33,740 nucleotides of DNA. Origin: Succinivibrionaceae bacterium (GTDB lineage: Bacteria > Pseudomonadota > Gammaproteobacteria > Enterobacterales > Succinivibrionaceae). The notes beneath the pieces are model-generated. The model was not told the DNA's origin. It searched no databases and saw nothing but the letters and a program-made list of their open reading frames with translations. The stretch spans positions 1-33,740 of the forward strand of contig JAILEI010000095.1 in the NCBI GenBank assembly GCA_024688225.1. The letters are read 5' to 3'. Of this stretch, positions 1 to 9,324 are shown piece by piece (within the stretch, counting starts at the first letter, position 1; every line of letters starts with the position of its first letter). The position numbers and the translations under genes are program-made.

Positions 1-3000
1 GGGGCTGACACCCCGCAGCCCGCCGACCAGGAGCTCGAGCAGCGCCGGCAGGCGGCCATCGCGCAGGTGGAGCGCCTGGCTGCCCAGGAGCTCGAGCTCG
101 CGGACACCGTGGCGCGCGCCGATGAGCTGCGCGAGAGCTACCGGCAGGAACTGGGCGCCACCGAGTGGCAGTCCACCGCCTACCAGGCGGCGGAGATCAA
201 GGAGATGGACGCCAAGGCCATCGCCGCCGCGATCAAGGATCTCGAGAAGCGCCTCCACGACGAGCAGGAGCGCCTCAACGCCGCCAACCAGGCGCTCTCC
301 GACCTGCAGACCCTGCCCAGCCGCACCCAGAACACCATCACCAAGAACACCGAGCGCGGCAACGCCCTCGCCGCCCGCCTCAAGGAGCTGGGCGACCGCA
401 CCCTGCCCGAGGCGCAGGTGATCACCCTGGAGATCCAGGCCCTCGAGGCCGAGCGCGACTACCTCGAGCACAGCCTCGCCGAGCAGAGCACCCTGCAGGA
501 CCTCAGCGACTACCGGCAGCGCATCGCCGCCAGCAAGGTCAAGGCGCTCAGCGAGCTGCTGCGCGAGGCCCAGGCCCGCCAGCGCGAGCTGTCCTTCGCC
601 GCCATGGAGAGCAGCAACGCGGACCGCCAGCGCGAGTATGAGTCGGTCCCCGAGCTCAAGCACGAGTACGAGACCAACCAGATGTTCATCCGCGAGCTTG
701 ACCTGTGCCTCAAGAAGGGGCACACCGTCGAGCAGCAGCTCAACGAGCTCAACCAGCTGCTGGCCACGCTGCGCCAGATCACCCAGGCCACCGAGGCCCA
801 GATGGAGGAGCTGAGCGGATCCCTGGTGCTCTCCAAGCTGCTCAACCGCCAGCTGGGGGCCCTGCCCTCCTTCACCCTCAAGGAGGATCCCGACGACCTG
901 ATCCCCAACATCAGCCTCGGGATGTACGACCTGCAGACCTACCGGGAGAGCTTCTTCAACATCGACAGCTTCGTTGACGGGCTGGTGGCCCAGACCCCCA
1001 GCCTGGCCCTGTACCGCCAGCAGGTGCATGAGCTCATCTCCAACCGCAAGGAGCTGATGGACCACCTCTACATCGAGGTGGGCAAGCTGCTGGGCAACGC
1101 CGCCAACCTCAAGGTCAAGCATGAGGAGTACCTGCGCCTGAGCGGCGACCTGAGGACCAAGATCAACGAGCGCCTGTTCTGGCTGGCGAGCAACCAGCCC
1201 CTGGGCCCGGAGATGCTCCGCACCCTGCCCTTCAGAATCGCCTTCCAGTTCCGCAACTTCGTCAAGGGGCTCAGCGCCGAGGGCATCATCACCACCTCCG
1301 TGCCCTCCATCGCGCTGCTGCTGGCCATGGCGGCCATCTCCATGCTCATCATCACCCGCCGCAAGGCGCTGCGGCGCCTTGACTGCCACCTCGCCATGCG
1401 CCTCGACAAGGACACGGACGGCCACCTGGTCACCCCCACGGCAATCGCGGTGTCGCTGCTCACCGCGGTGGGGCGGGCCCTGCCGCACGCCATCGCCGGC
1501 GCCCTGGTGGTGATCCTGCTCGGCGGCCAGGCCTCGGGGCAGCTGTCAGTGCTGCTGATGGTCATCCTGCACATCATCGCCTTCAAGTTCTTCCTGGAGA
1601 TCCTTTCCCCGAACGCGCTGGCGCAGCGCCACTTCGCGATCCCGCCCGGGCAGCTGCGGATGCAGGAGGCACTGCTGCGCAAGATTTACTGGACCCTCAT
1701 CCCCATCCTGGTGCTGGCCAACATCCGCGAGGCCAACGCCCTCTCCATCGACCAGGACTCCATCGGCTACCTGCTGATGCTCTGCTGCACCATCGCCATG
1801 CTGGTGATCATCGTGCGCACCTACGTGCAGGCGCTGCGCCACGGCGAGGCGCGATCCCTGGGGGCGACGCTGTTCTGGCTGCTGGCCATCGCCCTCTCGG
1901 CGGGGCTGCTGGTCACGCTGGCCCTGGGCTACTACCTGACCGCCATCAAGCTCATCAACCGCGTGGCCTTCACCCTCTACACCTGCATCGGCTGCGTGAT
2001 CCTCGGCGACCTCGCCCGCCGCGAGATTGCGGTGACCAGCGCGAGGATGCAGCGGCGGCTCATCGCCGACACCCTGGCCGAGGACCGGGAGTCCCTGCAC
2101 CGGCGCGGCCCCGCCCCCCAAAGGAGCAAGGCGCAGATCCTCTCCGAGATCGACCAGCGGGTGCGCGGGCAGGGGGCGCGGGTCAAGCGCCTCGCCTCGG
2201 CCACGCTCATCTCCCTGGGCGCCATCCTGGTCTACCAGCAGTGGAACGACCTGGCCGGGGTGCTCAACTACCTCGACACCCTGAACCTCTGGGAGAGCGT
2301 CAGCCTGCTCGACGGCAAGGAGATCATCTCCTCGCGCCTGAGCCTGCTCAACGTCTGCGAGGCCCTGCTGGCCATCGCGGTGATGGTGCTGCTCCACCGC
2401 AACGTGCCGCAGCTCCTGGAGCGCGCGGTGACCCTCAGGCGCGCCACCGGCGGGTGGAAGAGCGCCGGGTACACGGTGCGGATCATCGCCTCCTACATCA
2501 TCACCACCATCGGCCTGCTGGTGGCCGCGGGGTTCCTCGGCATCGGCTGGGACAACCTGCAGTGGCTGGTGGCGGCGCTGTCCGTCGGCCTGGGCTTTGG
2601 CCTGCAGGAAATCTTCGCCAACTTCGTGTCCGGCATCATCATCCTCTTCGAGCGCCAGATCCGGGTGGGCGACATCATCACCCTCGGCGACCTCTCGGGC
2701 ACGGTGCAGCGCATCAGGATCCGCTCCACCGCGGTCTTGTCCTTTGACAACAAGGAGGTGATGATCCCCAACCGGCAGTTCCTCACCTCGGCGCTGACCA
2801 ACTGGGCGCTGACCAGCACCACCACCCGGGTGGAGTTTGAGGTGGGGATTTCCTACGAGGCGGACGCCGCGGCCGCGAAGTCCATCCTGCGCGAGATCGT
2901 TTCCGAGTGCCGCTGGCTGGACACCACCAAGCAGAGCGCCATCTTCATCAATGGGCTCTCGGACAGCGCGGTGACCATCCTCTGCGAGGTGTTCGTCAAG

Positions 3001-3174
3001 GAGATTGGCAACCGCAAGGCCACCTTTGACTACCTGAGCTCAAGGACGCTGCAGCGCTTTGCCCAGGCGGGGATCGAGATCCCGTACAACCAGCTGGACG
3101 TGAAGATCAAGAACCTCGGGGAGCTGGCCGCCACGGGGCAGGAAGGGGAGGAGTCCGCCCGGCAGGGCGGCTAG
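1..3174 (+). CDS. MscK/MscM-type large mechanosensitive channel (5' end outside window)
   Basis: Inner-membrane channel that opens under membrane tension during osmotic downshock. The frame is open from base 1, so the start and signal peptide lie upstream; a GTG at 67 is internal. About 1057 residues are visible, against roughly 1100 for E. coli MscK and MscM. The first ~400 residues are charged and helical, as expected of the periplasmic coiled-coil domain. Several hydrophobic membrane segments follow (from about base 1290). The C-terminal MscS module begins near base 2540 with a Gly/Ala-rich pore helix (VGLGFGLQEIFANF, VSGIIILFERQIRVGDII) and the beta domain. The sequence does not tell me whether it is the MscK or MscM ortholog. 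Its TAG stop shares the CTAG at 3171-3174 with the stop of the opposing ferredoxin gene. Confidence 0.85.
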   Translation, partial: GADTPQPADQELEQRRQAAIAQVERLAAQELELADTVARADELRESYRQELGATEWQSTAYQAAEIKEMDAKAIAAAIKDLEKRLHDEQERLNAANQALSDLQTLPSRTQNTITKNTERGNALAARLKELGDRTLPEAQVITLEIQALEAERDYLEHSLAEQSTLQDLSDYRQRIAASKVKALSELLREAQARQRELSFAAMESSNADRQREYESVPELKHEYETNQMFIRELDLCLKKGHTVEQQLNELNQLLATLRQITQATEAQMEELSGSLVLSKLLNRQLGALPSFTLKEDPDDLIPNISLGMYDLQTYRESFFNIDSFVDGLVAQTPSLALYRQQVHELISNRKELMDHLYIEVGKLLGNAANLKVKHEEYLRLSGDLRTKINERLFWLASNQPLGPEMLRTLPFRIAFQFRNFVKGLSAEGIITTSVPSIALLLAMAAISMLIITRRKALRRLDCHLAMRLDKDTDGHLVTPTAIAVSLLTAVGRALPHAIAGALVVILLGGQASGQLSVLLMVILHIIAFKFFLEILSPNALAQRHFAIPPGQLRMQEALLRKIYWTLIPILVLANIREANALSIDQDSIGYLLMLCCTIAMLVIIVRTYVQALRHGEARSLGATLFWLLAIALSAGLLVTLALGYYLTAIKLINRVAFTLYTCIGCVILGDLARREIAVTSARMQRRLIADTLAEDRESLHRRGPAPQRSKAQILSEIDQRVRGQGARVKRLASATLISLGAILVYQQWNDLAGVLNYLDTLNLWESVSLLDGKEIISSRLSLLNVCEALLAIAVMVLLHRNVPQLLERAVTLRRATGGWKSAGYTVRIIASYIITTIGLLVAAGFLGIGWDNLQWLVAALSVGLGFGLQEIFANFVSGIIILFERQIRVGDIITLGDLSGTVQRIRIRSTAVLSFDNKEVMIPNRQFLTSALTNWALTSTTTRVEFEVGISYEADAAAAKSILREIVSECRWLDTTKQSAIFINGLSDSAVTILCEVFVKEIGNRKATFDYLSSRTLQRFAQAGIEIPYNQLDVKIKNLGELAATGQEGEESARQGG

Positions 3175-3362
3175 ACGGTGCGCGAGGGGATCTCGCGCTC
3201 CTCGATGGCGCCGAACTCGCAGACGTCCATGCAGGCCCCGCACTCTGCGCAGAGATCCGGGACCACCTCGCAGCAGCCGTCGCGCTCCTCGATGGCCTCG
3301 CAGGGGCAGACGTCGCGGCACTCGCCGCAGTCAGTGCACTTCTCCCGATCGATGACAAACAT
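3171..3362 (-). CDS. Small 2[4Fe-4S] ferredoxin
   Basis: A 63-residue cytoplasmic electron carrier with two complete four-cysteine cluster motifs: CTDCGECRDVCP near residues 9-20 and CAECGACMDVCE near 38-49. In the second motif the usual Pro after the last Cys is Glu. The length and two-cluster layout resemble clostridial-type ferredoxins rather than the longer YfhL ferredoxin of E. coli. No redox partner is encoded beside it, so its role is unknown. The ATG at 3360-3362 lacks a clear Shine-Dalgarno sequence. The gene ends inside mscK's stop, sharing CTAG, and is divergent from yggS. Confidence 0.85.
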   Translation of the reverse strand: MFVIDREKCTDCGECRDVCPCEAIEERDGCCEVVPDLCAECGACMDVCEFGAIEEREIPSRTV

Positions 3363-3386
3363 AGGGCATTACCATCCATTGAAGTC

Positions 3387-3392
3387 TATAAT
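3387..3392 (+). promoter_or_regulatory. Possible -10 box for yggS-proC-yggT
   Basis: A perfect TATAAT lies 38 bases before the yggS ATG in the 68-base gap between the divergent ferredoxin and yggS genes. No good -35 box is seen at 16-18 bases, so the call rests on the -10 alone. The opposite strand reads TATAGA over the same bases, which could serve the ferredoxin. Confidence 0.35.
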
Positions 3393-3430
3393 TGGCGAGC
3401 GCCCATTATCCCCCAAAAGCCCTGGCAATA

Positions 3431-4132
3431 ATGATTAGTGAAAATATCTCTCAGCTCCGCGCCCGCATCGCTGGCTGCTGCCGCGCCTGCGGCCGCGACC
3501 CGGCCGGGGTGACCCTCCTGTGCGTGAGCAAGACCAAGCCCTGCGAGATGATCCTCGAGGCCTACGCGGCCGCCGAGCGCCACTTCGGGGAGTCCTACGC
3601 CAAGGAGGCCGCGCTCAAGATTGACACCCTGCGCGCGCAGGGCCTGGGCGCGGGCATCACCTGGCACTTCATCGGCCCGCTGCAGGCCAACAAGACCCGC
3701 CCGGTCGCCGAGCGCTTTGACCTGGTGGAGAGCGTGGACCGCCTCCGCGTGGCGCAGCGCCTGAGCGACCAGCGCCCTGAGGGCATGGCGCCCCTGGGGG
3801 TGCTCATTGAGGTCAACATCGGCGGCGAGGCGCAGAAGTCGGGCTGCCCGGCAGGGGAGGCGCAGGGGCTTGCCGACGCGGTGGCCGCGCTGCCGCGCCT
3901 TGAGCTGCGCGGCTTCATGGGCATTGCCCGCGACACCCCCGACCAGGAGGAGATCCGCCGGGAGTTCATGCTGCTGCGCGGGATCTACGAGGCGGCGCGC
4001 GAGCGCCACCCGGGGGTTTCCTGCCTCTCGATGGGCATGACCCACGACCTGGAGATTGCCATTGCCTGCGGCGCCACCGAGGTGCGGGTGGGCACCGCCA
4101 TCTTTGGGGCGCGCGGCAAGCCCCTGGCCTAA
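3431..4132 (+). CDS. yggS: YggS/PLPBP family pyridoxal phosphate homeostasis protein
   Basis: Cytoplasmic PLP-binding protein with a single alanine-racemase-like barrel. The family buffers free PLP and affects amino acid pools and has no established enzymatic reaction. The PLP-binding lysine is in VSKTKP (residue about 34), followed by the HFGESYAKEA and WHFIGPLQANK segments; SMGMTHDLEIAIACG and EVRVGTAIFG near the C-terminus form the phosphate-binding end. At 233 residues it matches E. coli YggS (234). The frame extends 13 codons upstream, but the ATG at 3431 gives the family N-terminus. No strong Shine-Dalgarno sequence is seen. First gene of a yggS-proC-yggT cluster, a common gammaproteobacterial arrangement. 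Confidence 0.93.
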   Translation: MISENISQLRARIAGCCRACGRDPAGVTLLCVSKTKPCEMILEAYAAAERHFGESYAKEAALKIDTLRAQGLGAGITWHFIGPLQANKTRPVAERFDLVESVDRLRVAQRLSDQRPEGMAPLGVLIEVNIGGEAQKSGCPAGEAQGLADAVAALPRLELRGFMGIARDTPDQEEIRREFMLLRGIYEAARERHPGVSCLSMGMTHDLEIAIACGATEVRVGTAIFGARGKPLA

Positions 4133-4148
4133 ACCTGAGGACCTGAGC

Positions 4149-4967
4149 ATGGCATCGATTGCCTTCATTGGCGGCGGCAACATGGCCCGCTGCATCTTCG
4201 ACGGGCTGCCCGCGGGCAGCGCCGGCCCCATCACCGTCTCCGGCCCGCACCCGGGCAAGCTGGGCCACTTTGCCGAGCGCGGGGCCCGGGTGACGGCCTC
4301 CAACCTTGAGGCCGCCCAGGGCGCGGACCTGGTCTTCCTCGCGGTCAAGCCGCAGATCCTCCCCTCCGTGCTCGGGGAGCTCGCGGCGGGCATTGGCAAC
4401 TGGACGGGCAAGCTGGTGGTGAGCATGGCGGCGGGCTTTCCCCTCGCGCGCGTGGCAGGGGCACTGCACAGCGAGCGGGTGGTGAGGATCATGCCCAACA
4501 CCCCGGCCCGGATTGGCCTTGGGGTCATCGGCACCTGCGCCCTGGGCGGGGCCAGCGCGGCGGACCTTTCGCTGGTGCGCACCCTGCTCTCCCCCCTGGG
4601 CACCCTCATCGCCACCGATGAGGCCGGCATTGACGTGATTGGGGTGGCAGGCGGCTGCGGCCCGGCCTTCGTCTACCGCTTCCTCGAGGCGCTCACCCGC
4701 GAGACCGCGGCGCGCGGCTTTGCCCCGGAGGAGGCCCGCGCCATCGCCGAGGCCACCGCCATCGGGGCCGCCACCCTCGCCGCCCGCAGCCATGGGGAGA
4801 GCCTTGAGGCGCTGCGCGAGGCGGTGACCTCCAAGGGCGGCACCACCTATGCCGGGCTGTGCGCGCTCAGCGCCGCGGGCTTTGACGAGTCCATCGCCCG
4901 GGCCTTCGCCGCCTCGATGGAGCGCACCCGCGAGCTCTCAGGCGCCACCAACCCAAGCAAGGAGTGA
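4149..4967 (+). CDS. proC: Pyrroline-5-carboxylate reductase
   Basis: Last step of proline synthesis: NAD(P)H-dependent reduction of pyrroline-5-carboxylate to L-proline. The N-terminal Rossmann motif IAFIGGGNMA binds the dinucleotide (residues 4-13). AVKPQ and the segment VVRIMPNTPA follow. The C-terminal dimerisation/active-site region includes AGCGPAF-like GGCGPAFVYRFLEAL and TSKGGTTYAGL. At 272 residues it matches the family (E. coli 269). The ATG at 4149 is preceded by TGAGGA, about 8 bases away; longer versions of the frame only add yggS-overlapping sequence. It lies 16 bases after yggS and ends in TGA. Confidence 0.95.
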   Translation: MASIAFIGGGNMARCIFDGLPAGSAGPITVSGPHPGKLGHFAERGARVTASNLEAAQGADLVFLAVKPQILPSVLGELAAGIGNWTGKLVVSMAAGFPLARVAGALHSERVVRIMPNTPARIGLGVIGTCALGGASAADLSLVRTLLSPLGTLIATDEAGIDVIGVAGGCGPAFVYRFLEALTRETAARGFAPEEARAIAEATAIGAATLAARSHGESLEALREAVTSKGGTTYAGLCALSAAGFDESIARAFAASMERTRELSGATNPSKE

Positions 4968-4969
4968 AC

Positions 4970-5530
4970 ATGCAACCCAACCCTGGCACCTTCCACCTGC
5001 TGATCCTGCTGTCCATGGCCGTGGTGATGCTCTTTGAGCTCCGCACCCTGCTGCAAAGCTCGGGGGCGGACTACTACCACCGCGTCTCGCAGGCGGTGGT
5101 GCGCCTCACCAACCCGCTGGTCAGCCTGCCCTTCCTCAGGCAGCTGCGCTGGGGCCCCATCGCCCCGGCGGGCCTCATCGTGGCCTTTGCCATCGCCCTC
5201 GTGGCCTGCGCGCTGATCTTCTGCGCCTGGCTGGGGATCCCCCTGCCCTACGCCCCCCTCCTGGCCCTGGTCATGACCCTCAAGTGCCTGGGCTACCTCA
5301 TCGTGGGGCTGCTCCTCGTGCAGGCCCTGGCCTCCTGGCTGCCCGCGACGCAGCCGCTGAGCGCCTTCATCGGGCAGGTTACCCACCCGCTGGTGGCGCC
5401 CATCCAGCGGATCATCCCGCCGATTGGCATGATTGACCTCTCGCTGATGGTGCTGCTGCTGTTGCTCTTCATCGCCAACCGCGTCTGCTACGCCATCCCC
5501 TACCTCGGGTCGTTCTGGGCGATCTTCTAG
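4970..5530 (+). CDS. yggT: YggT family integral membrane protein
   Basis: A 186-residue inner-membrane protein with two copies of the YggT module (hydrophobic hairpin plus amphipathic region), for example near residues 5-25, 60-80, 95-120 and 150-175. The family is linked to osmotic or ion-stress tolerance in E. coli and related to factors in cell-division operons elsewhere; its molecular function is not known. The start is ATG 4970, five bases after AAGGAG; a GTG at 4964 in frame overlaps that Shine-Dalgarno sequence and is less likely. It starts two bases after the proC stop. Its TAG shares CTAG 5527-5530 with the plsC stop on the other strand. Confidence 0.88.
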   Translation: MQPNPGTFHLLILLSMAVVMLFELRTLLQSSGADYYHRVSQAVVRLTNPLVSLPFLRQLRWGPIAPAGLIVAFAIALVACALIFCAWLGIPLPYAPLLALVMTLKCLGYLIVGLLLVQALASWLPATQPLSAFIGQVTHPLVAPIQRIIPPIGMIDLSLMVLLLLLFIANRVCYAIPYLGSFWAIF

Positions 5531-6291
5531 CCAGCGTCCCGCCCCGGGGGCAGCTCATAGCCCGCGGGGCGGCGCGCCCGCCGGTCCAGCTCATGCATCC
5601 TGGCAACCATGTCCGCGCGCAGCCGCTGCGTGGCGGCGGACAGTTCCTGCCGCCCCAGCGCCGCCCCGTCCACGGTGGGCAGGATCGAGATGTGGATCTC
5701 CCCGTTGTCCCAGCGGCCGAGGTCAATCTGGCCGGAGTAGGTGGAGGTCACGAAGGGCACCACCCGGGCCTTGGCGAGCATCGCGGTGTGCATGGCGCCG
5801 CTGCGGAACTTGCCCACCGGGCCCCGCCCGGAGCGGGTGCCCTCGGGGAACATCCACACCGAGCCCCCGGAGTTGAGGCGCTGCACAATGCGCAGCAGCG
5901 CCTCCCCGGAGCGCGAGCGGCTCTCGCGGTCGAGGAGCACGTTGCCTGACAGCCAGAACAGGATCCCGAAAATCGGGGCGTAGATGAGGCTCTTCTTGCC
6001 CACGCACACCAGCCCCGGCTGGGGCAGGTCGGCCATGGTGATGATGTCCCAGTTGCTCTGGTGCAGGCCCACAAAGATGGCGGGCATGCGCGCGCGCAGG
6101 TCCGCGTAGGTGAAGTCCATCACCACCCTGACGCCCAGCACCGGCTGCGCGAGGCGCAGCATCTGGGTGAGCGCGTAGACATTGCCGCGGTGCATGGGCC
6201 GCAGCAGGCACACCAAAAGGCCTGCCACCAGCCAGCACAGCGCCATCAGCGCCAGTGCCACAACCCGCAGTGAAAAAATGATGGGGCGCAT
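5527..6291 (-). CDS. plsC: 1-acyl-sn-glycerol-3-phosphate acyltransferase
   Basis: Transfers an acyl group to lysophosphatidic acid to give phosphatidic acid, the precursor of membrane phospholipids; acts at the inner membrane. One N-terminal membrane helix (residues about 5-30) is followed by the catalytic HX4D motif HQSNWD (77-82) and the glycerol-phosphate-binding motif FPEGTRS (148-154), with a Pro-containing VVPFV block later. Length 254, against 245 in E. coli. It lies 21 bases downstream of parC and is probably cotranscribed with it; this parC-plsC order is also found in E. coli. A purine-rich AGGGA precedes the ATG. It converges on yggT with no terminator between them. Confidence 0.93.
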   Translation of the reverse strand: MRPIIFSLRVVALALMALCWLVAGLLVCLLRPMHRGNVYALTQMLRLAQPVLGVRVVMDFTYADLRARMPAIFVGLHQSNWDIITMADLPQPGLVCVGKKSLIYAPIFGILFWLSGNVLLDRESRSRSGEALLRIVQRLNSGGSVWMFPEGTRSGRGPVGKFRSGAMHTAMLAKARVVPFVTSTYSGQIDLGRWDNGEIHISILPTVDGAALGRQELSAATQRLRADMVARMHELDRRARRPAGYELPPGRDAG

Positions 6292-6312
6292 GCTTGTTGT
6301 CCCTTCCCTGTA

Positions 6313-8589
6313 TCAGTCCCCCGCTGGGGGCACCACCTCAACCCATTCCACCTTCTGCAGCCCCCGGGGCAGGGTCTCGCCCGCCTGGGCGCGATGGCCC
6401 GCGTGCGCGATGAGATCCCGCCAGGCAAGGCGCAGGAAGCGCTTGGCGCAGTGGATGACCACCGTGCCGCCCGGCGGCACCACCACCGCCGCGGCAATGC
6501 CGTCGGCCCCGACCTGCAGGCGCTGGGGGGTGATGCCCATGAGGCGCACGCCCTTGCCATGGGCCATGACCGGCAGCTCCGAGCAGGGGAAGGTGAGCAT
6601 CCTGCCCTGGCGGCTCACTGCCACCAGCAGGTCCTGGGAGGGATCGGCGCTCACGCAGGGCTCGAGGAGCGCCTCGCCCTCCTGGAGGTTGATCGCCGCG
6701 TGCCCGTTCCTCAGGCGCGAGGGCAGGTCCGAGCCCAGGCAGAGGAAACCATAGCCGTGATCCTGCGCGAGCAGCACATGGCAGCCCGGCGGGGGGCAGA
6801 TGATGCGCTCGACCATCTCCCCGGGCTGGAAGTTGAACAGCGAGGAGAGGGGGTTGCCCTGGCTGCGCGCCGAGGGCAGGTCGCGGATCACCGTGGAGTA
6901 GGCGCGCCCGCGGGAGGTGAGGATCACCACCTGCTCGTTGGCGTGCCCCGGGGTCTTGGCGAGGAATTCGTCGCCGTCGCGGAAGGACAGCGAGGAGTGG
7001 TCAAAGTCCGCGCTCGCCGCGGCGCGGATCCAGCCCATCCTCGAGACGATGACCGTGGCCGGGGCCCCGGGGCCGGTCTCCTCGGGGGAGACGGCCACGG
7101 CGGCCGCACGGGGCACGATCGCGCACTTGCGCTCATCCCCATAGAGCTTGGCGTCGGCATTGATCTCGCGCTTGATGAAGGCGCGCAGCCGTGACTCGCT
7201 GCCCAGCAGCTCCTCTAGGCCGCCCTGCTCCCGGAGCAGTTTCTGGCGCTCCTTCTCGAGCTCCATCTCCTCAAGGCGGGCCAGGGAGCGCAACTTGGTG
7301 TCGAGGATGTAGTCCGCCTGCTCATCGGTCAGCGAGAAGCGCGCGATGAGCTCGGGCTTGGGCTTGTCCGACTCGCGGATGATGCGGATCACCTCGTCGA
7401 GGTTCAGGAAGACGGTGCGCAGCGCCTCGAGCATCAGCAGCCGCTGGCGCACCTGCCCGAGGCGGTGCTCGAGGCGGCGGCGCACCGTGGCGGTGCGGAA
7501 CTGCAGCCACTCGCTGAGGATGGTCCTAAGATCCTTGACCTGGGGGTTGCCGTCGAGGCCGAGGATGTTGAGGTTGACCTGGTAGCGGTTCTCGGCCCTT
7601 GTGGAGGCGAAGATGGTGTTCATCACCTCCTCGGGATCCACCCGCCCCGAGCGCAGGGTGAGCACGATGCGGCAGGGGTTGTTGCGGTCGGAGGAGTTGA
7701 TGATGTCCTGGACCTGGGGCAGCTCGCGCCTTGACATGAGCTCGGCGATCTCGCGCACCACGTCCCCGCCCGAGACCTGGTAGGGCAGGGCGGTAATCAC
7801 GATCTCGCCCTTGCCGGCCTGCCACACCGCGCGCTGGCGCACTGAGCCCTGGCCAGTGCTGTAGATGGACAGCAGCTCCTCAGGGGAGGAGGTGATCTCC
7901 GCCCCGCTGGGGTAGTCCGGGCCCTTCACGAAGGCCATCAGGTCCGCGACCGTGGCCTCGGGGTGCTCAAGCAGGTGCACCGCGGCGGCGCAAAGCTCCC
8001 GGAGGTTGTGGGGCGGGATGCTGGTGGCCATGCCCACCGCGATGCCCATGGTGCCGTTGAGCAGGATGTTGGGCAGCCGCGCGGGCAGCGCCCGGGGCTC
8101 CTCGGTGGTGCCGTCGAAGTTGGGGATGAAGTCCACGCAGCCCTGCTTGAGGTCCTGCAGCAGCGCCATCGCGTAGGGGGCGAGCCGCGACTCGGTGTAG
8201 CGCATGGCGGCAAAGGACTTGGGATCCTCGATGTCGCCCCAGTTGCCCTGCCCGTCGATGAGCGGGTAGCGGTAGGAGAAGGGCTGGGCCATCAGCACCA
8301 TCGCCTCATAGCAGGCGCTGTCGCCATGGGGGTGGTACTTGCCCAGCACCTCGCCCACGGTGCGGGCCGACTTGACGTGCTTCTCCCCGGGCATGATCCC
8401 GAGGCGCGCCATCGCGTAGATGATGCGCCGCTGCACCGGCTTGAGCCCATCGGTGACCGAGGGCAGGGCGCGATCGCGGATCACGTTCATCGAGTAGTTG
8501 AGGTACGCGCCCTCGGCGAAGGTGGCGAGCGGCATGCGCTCGATCCCCTCAAGGCTCAGCCTCGGCGCGTCATTTTCTTCTTCTGCCAT
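6313..8589 (-). CDS. parC: DNA topoisomerase IV subunit A
   Basis: The DNA-cutting subunit of topoisomerase IV, which with ParE unlinks daughter chromosomes. Length 758 (E. coli 752). The winged-helix region carries [19 protein letters not shown]; the quinolone-contact residues Ser91 and Glu95 are wild type. The catalytic tyrosine is Tyr131, after Arg130, in AMRYTESRL. The coiled-coil and DimA region and a C-terminal beta-pinwheel follow. The absence of the GyrA-box and the closeness to E. coli ParC argue against GyrA. ParE is not in the window. Ends in TGA; start ATG 8587-8589 has only a weak Shine-Dalgarno sequence. Confidence 0.96.
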   Translation of the reverse strand: MAEEENDAPRLSLEGIERMPLATFAEGAYLNYSMNVIRDRALPSVTDGLKPVQRRIIYAMARLGIMPGEKHVKSARTVGEVLGKYHPHGDSACYEAMVLMAQPFSYRYPLIDGQGNWGDIEDPKSFAAMRYTESRLAPYAMALLQDLKQGCVDFIPNFDGTTEEPRALPARLPNILLNGTMGIAVGMATSIPPHNLRELCAAAVHLLEHPEATVADLMAFVKGPDYPSGAEITSSPEELLSIYSTGQGSVRQRAVWQAGKGEIVITALPYQVSGGDVVREIAELMSRRELPQVQDIINSSDRNNPCRIVLTLRSGRVDPEEVMNTIFASTRAENRYQVNLNILGLDGNPQVKDLRTILSEWLQFRTATVRRRLEHRLGQVRQRLLMLEALRTVFLNLDEVIRIIRESDKPKPELIARFSLTDEQADYILDTKLRSLARLEEMELEKERQKLLREQGGLEELLGSESRLRAFIKREINADAKLYGDERKCAIVPRAAAVAVSPEETGPGAPATVIVSRMGWIRAAASADFDHSSLSFRDGDEFLAKTPGHANEQVVILTSRGRAYSTVIRDLPSARSQGNPLSSLFNFQPGEMVERIICPPPGCHVLLAQDHGYGFLCLGSDLPSRLRNGHAAINLQEGEALLEPCVSADPSQDLLVAVSRQGRMLTFPCSELPVMAHGKGVRLMGITPQRLQVGADGIAAAVVVPPGGTVVIHCAKRFLRLAWRDLIAHAGHRAQAGETLPRGLQKVEWVEVVPPAGD

Positions 8590-8598
8590 GCGTGCTTA

Positions 8599-8626
8599 TT
8601 CAGGAAACCAAAAAATACCTTACAAT
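8599..8626 (+). promoter_or_regulatory. Weak candidate promoter for the L,D-transpeptidase gene
   Basis: In the parC/ldt divergent gap, TACAAT (8621-8626) is a good -10 box and TTCAGG (8599-8604) a poor -35 box, 16 bases apart. The predicted start leaves a leader of about 50 bases that contains the hairpin at 8655-8671. Confidence 0.3.
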
Positions 8627-8654
8627 GTCCACCCACGGAAGTTTATTTTGCAAC

Positions 8655-8671
8655 CCCTTGCTTGGCAAGGG
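8655..8671. promoter_or_regulatory. Hairpin just upstream of the ldt ribosome binding site
   Basis: Perfect 7-base inverted repeat CCCTTGC/GCAAGGG with a three-base loop, ending four bases before the AGGAAG Shine-Dalgarno sequence of the L,D-transpeptidase gene. It could modulate translation initiation or be a protein site in the parC upstream region. Only the symmetry is directly seen. Confidence 0.4.
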
Positions 8672-8685
8672 ATTAGGAAGGCAAA

Positions 8686-9309
8686 TTGAAAGTGACCAAG
8701 GCCATCATCATGCTGGCGGCCCTCTTGTGGATGCTGCCGGCCCAAGCCCTCACCACCGCCCAGGAATTCCTGTTCTCGCGGGCGGTCTCCTCCGCGGTCG
8801 AGTATGACCGCGAGTTTGACTACCAGCGCCTCGGCAAGGTCGACGGGCTGCGGATTTTCCCCGAGGGCTACCGCCCCCGCAAGAACCTGGTCGACGAGGT
8901 GGTGGTCAACAAGGCGCACCACCAAATGTTCCTGATGAAAAAGGGCAAGGTGGTCAAGTCCTACTGGATCGCCCTCTCCAACCGCCCGGTGGGCAAGAAG
9001 CAGTTCCAGGGCGACCGCCGCACCCCCGAGGGGCGCTATACCCTGGACTACATCAAGGAGCACTCCTCCTTCTACAAGGCCTTCCACATCTCCTACCCCA
9101 ACCGCGCGGACATCGCCTTTGCGCGCAGCCAGGGTCGCCAGCCCGGGGGGCTCATCATGGTCCACGGGCAGCCGCCCTCGAAGTCCGGCTACCACGACAG
9201 CGTGCAGCGCTCGGACTGGACCAACGGCTGCATCGCCATCCTCAACCCGGAGATGGATGAGTTCCTGAGCCTCGTGGATCCGGGCACCCCGATCACCATC
9301 AACCCCTAG
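8686..9309 (+). CDS. Periplasmic YkuD-fold L,D-transpeptidase
   Basis: Exported peptidoglycan enzyme of the L,D-transpeptidase family; members form or cut meso-DAP-linked bonds or attach or release Braun lipoprotein. A signal peptide is visible at residues 1-21 with a likely cut after AQA. The YkuD catalytic block has His160 in MVHG and Cys182 in DWTNGCIAILNPEMDE, a spacing and motif close to the YafK-like branch rather than ErfK/YbiS. The start is unusual: TTG at 8686 lies seven bases after the AGGA core of AGGAAG (8675-8680); an in-frame GTG at 8692 is possible but worse spaced. 207 residues. Convergent with rpoA2, separated by a terminator-like hairpin. Confidence 0.88.
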   Translation: MKVTKAIIMLAALLWMLPAQALTTAQEFLFSRAVSSAVEYDREFDYQRLGKVDGLRIFPEGYRPRKNLVDEVVVNKAHHQMFLMKKGKVVKSYWIALSNRPVGKKQFQGDRRTPEGRYTLDYIKEHSSFYKAFHISYPNRADIAFARSQGRQPGGLIMVHGQPPSKSGYHDSVQRSDWTNGCIAILNPEMDEFLSLVDPGTPITINP

Positions 9310-9324
9310 CCCCCACCAAACAGT

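Noticed and set aside
66-3174. GTG at 67 as the true start of the mechanosensitive channel
   Set aside because: The frame is open to base 1 with the same helical composition, and no signal peptide follows the GTG, so the gene begins outside the window.
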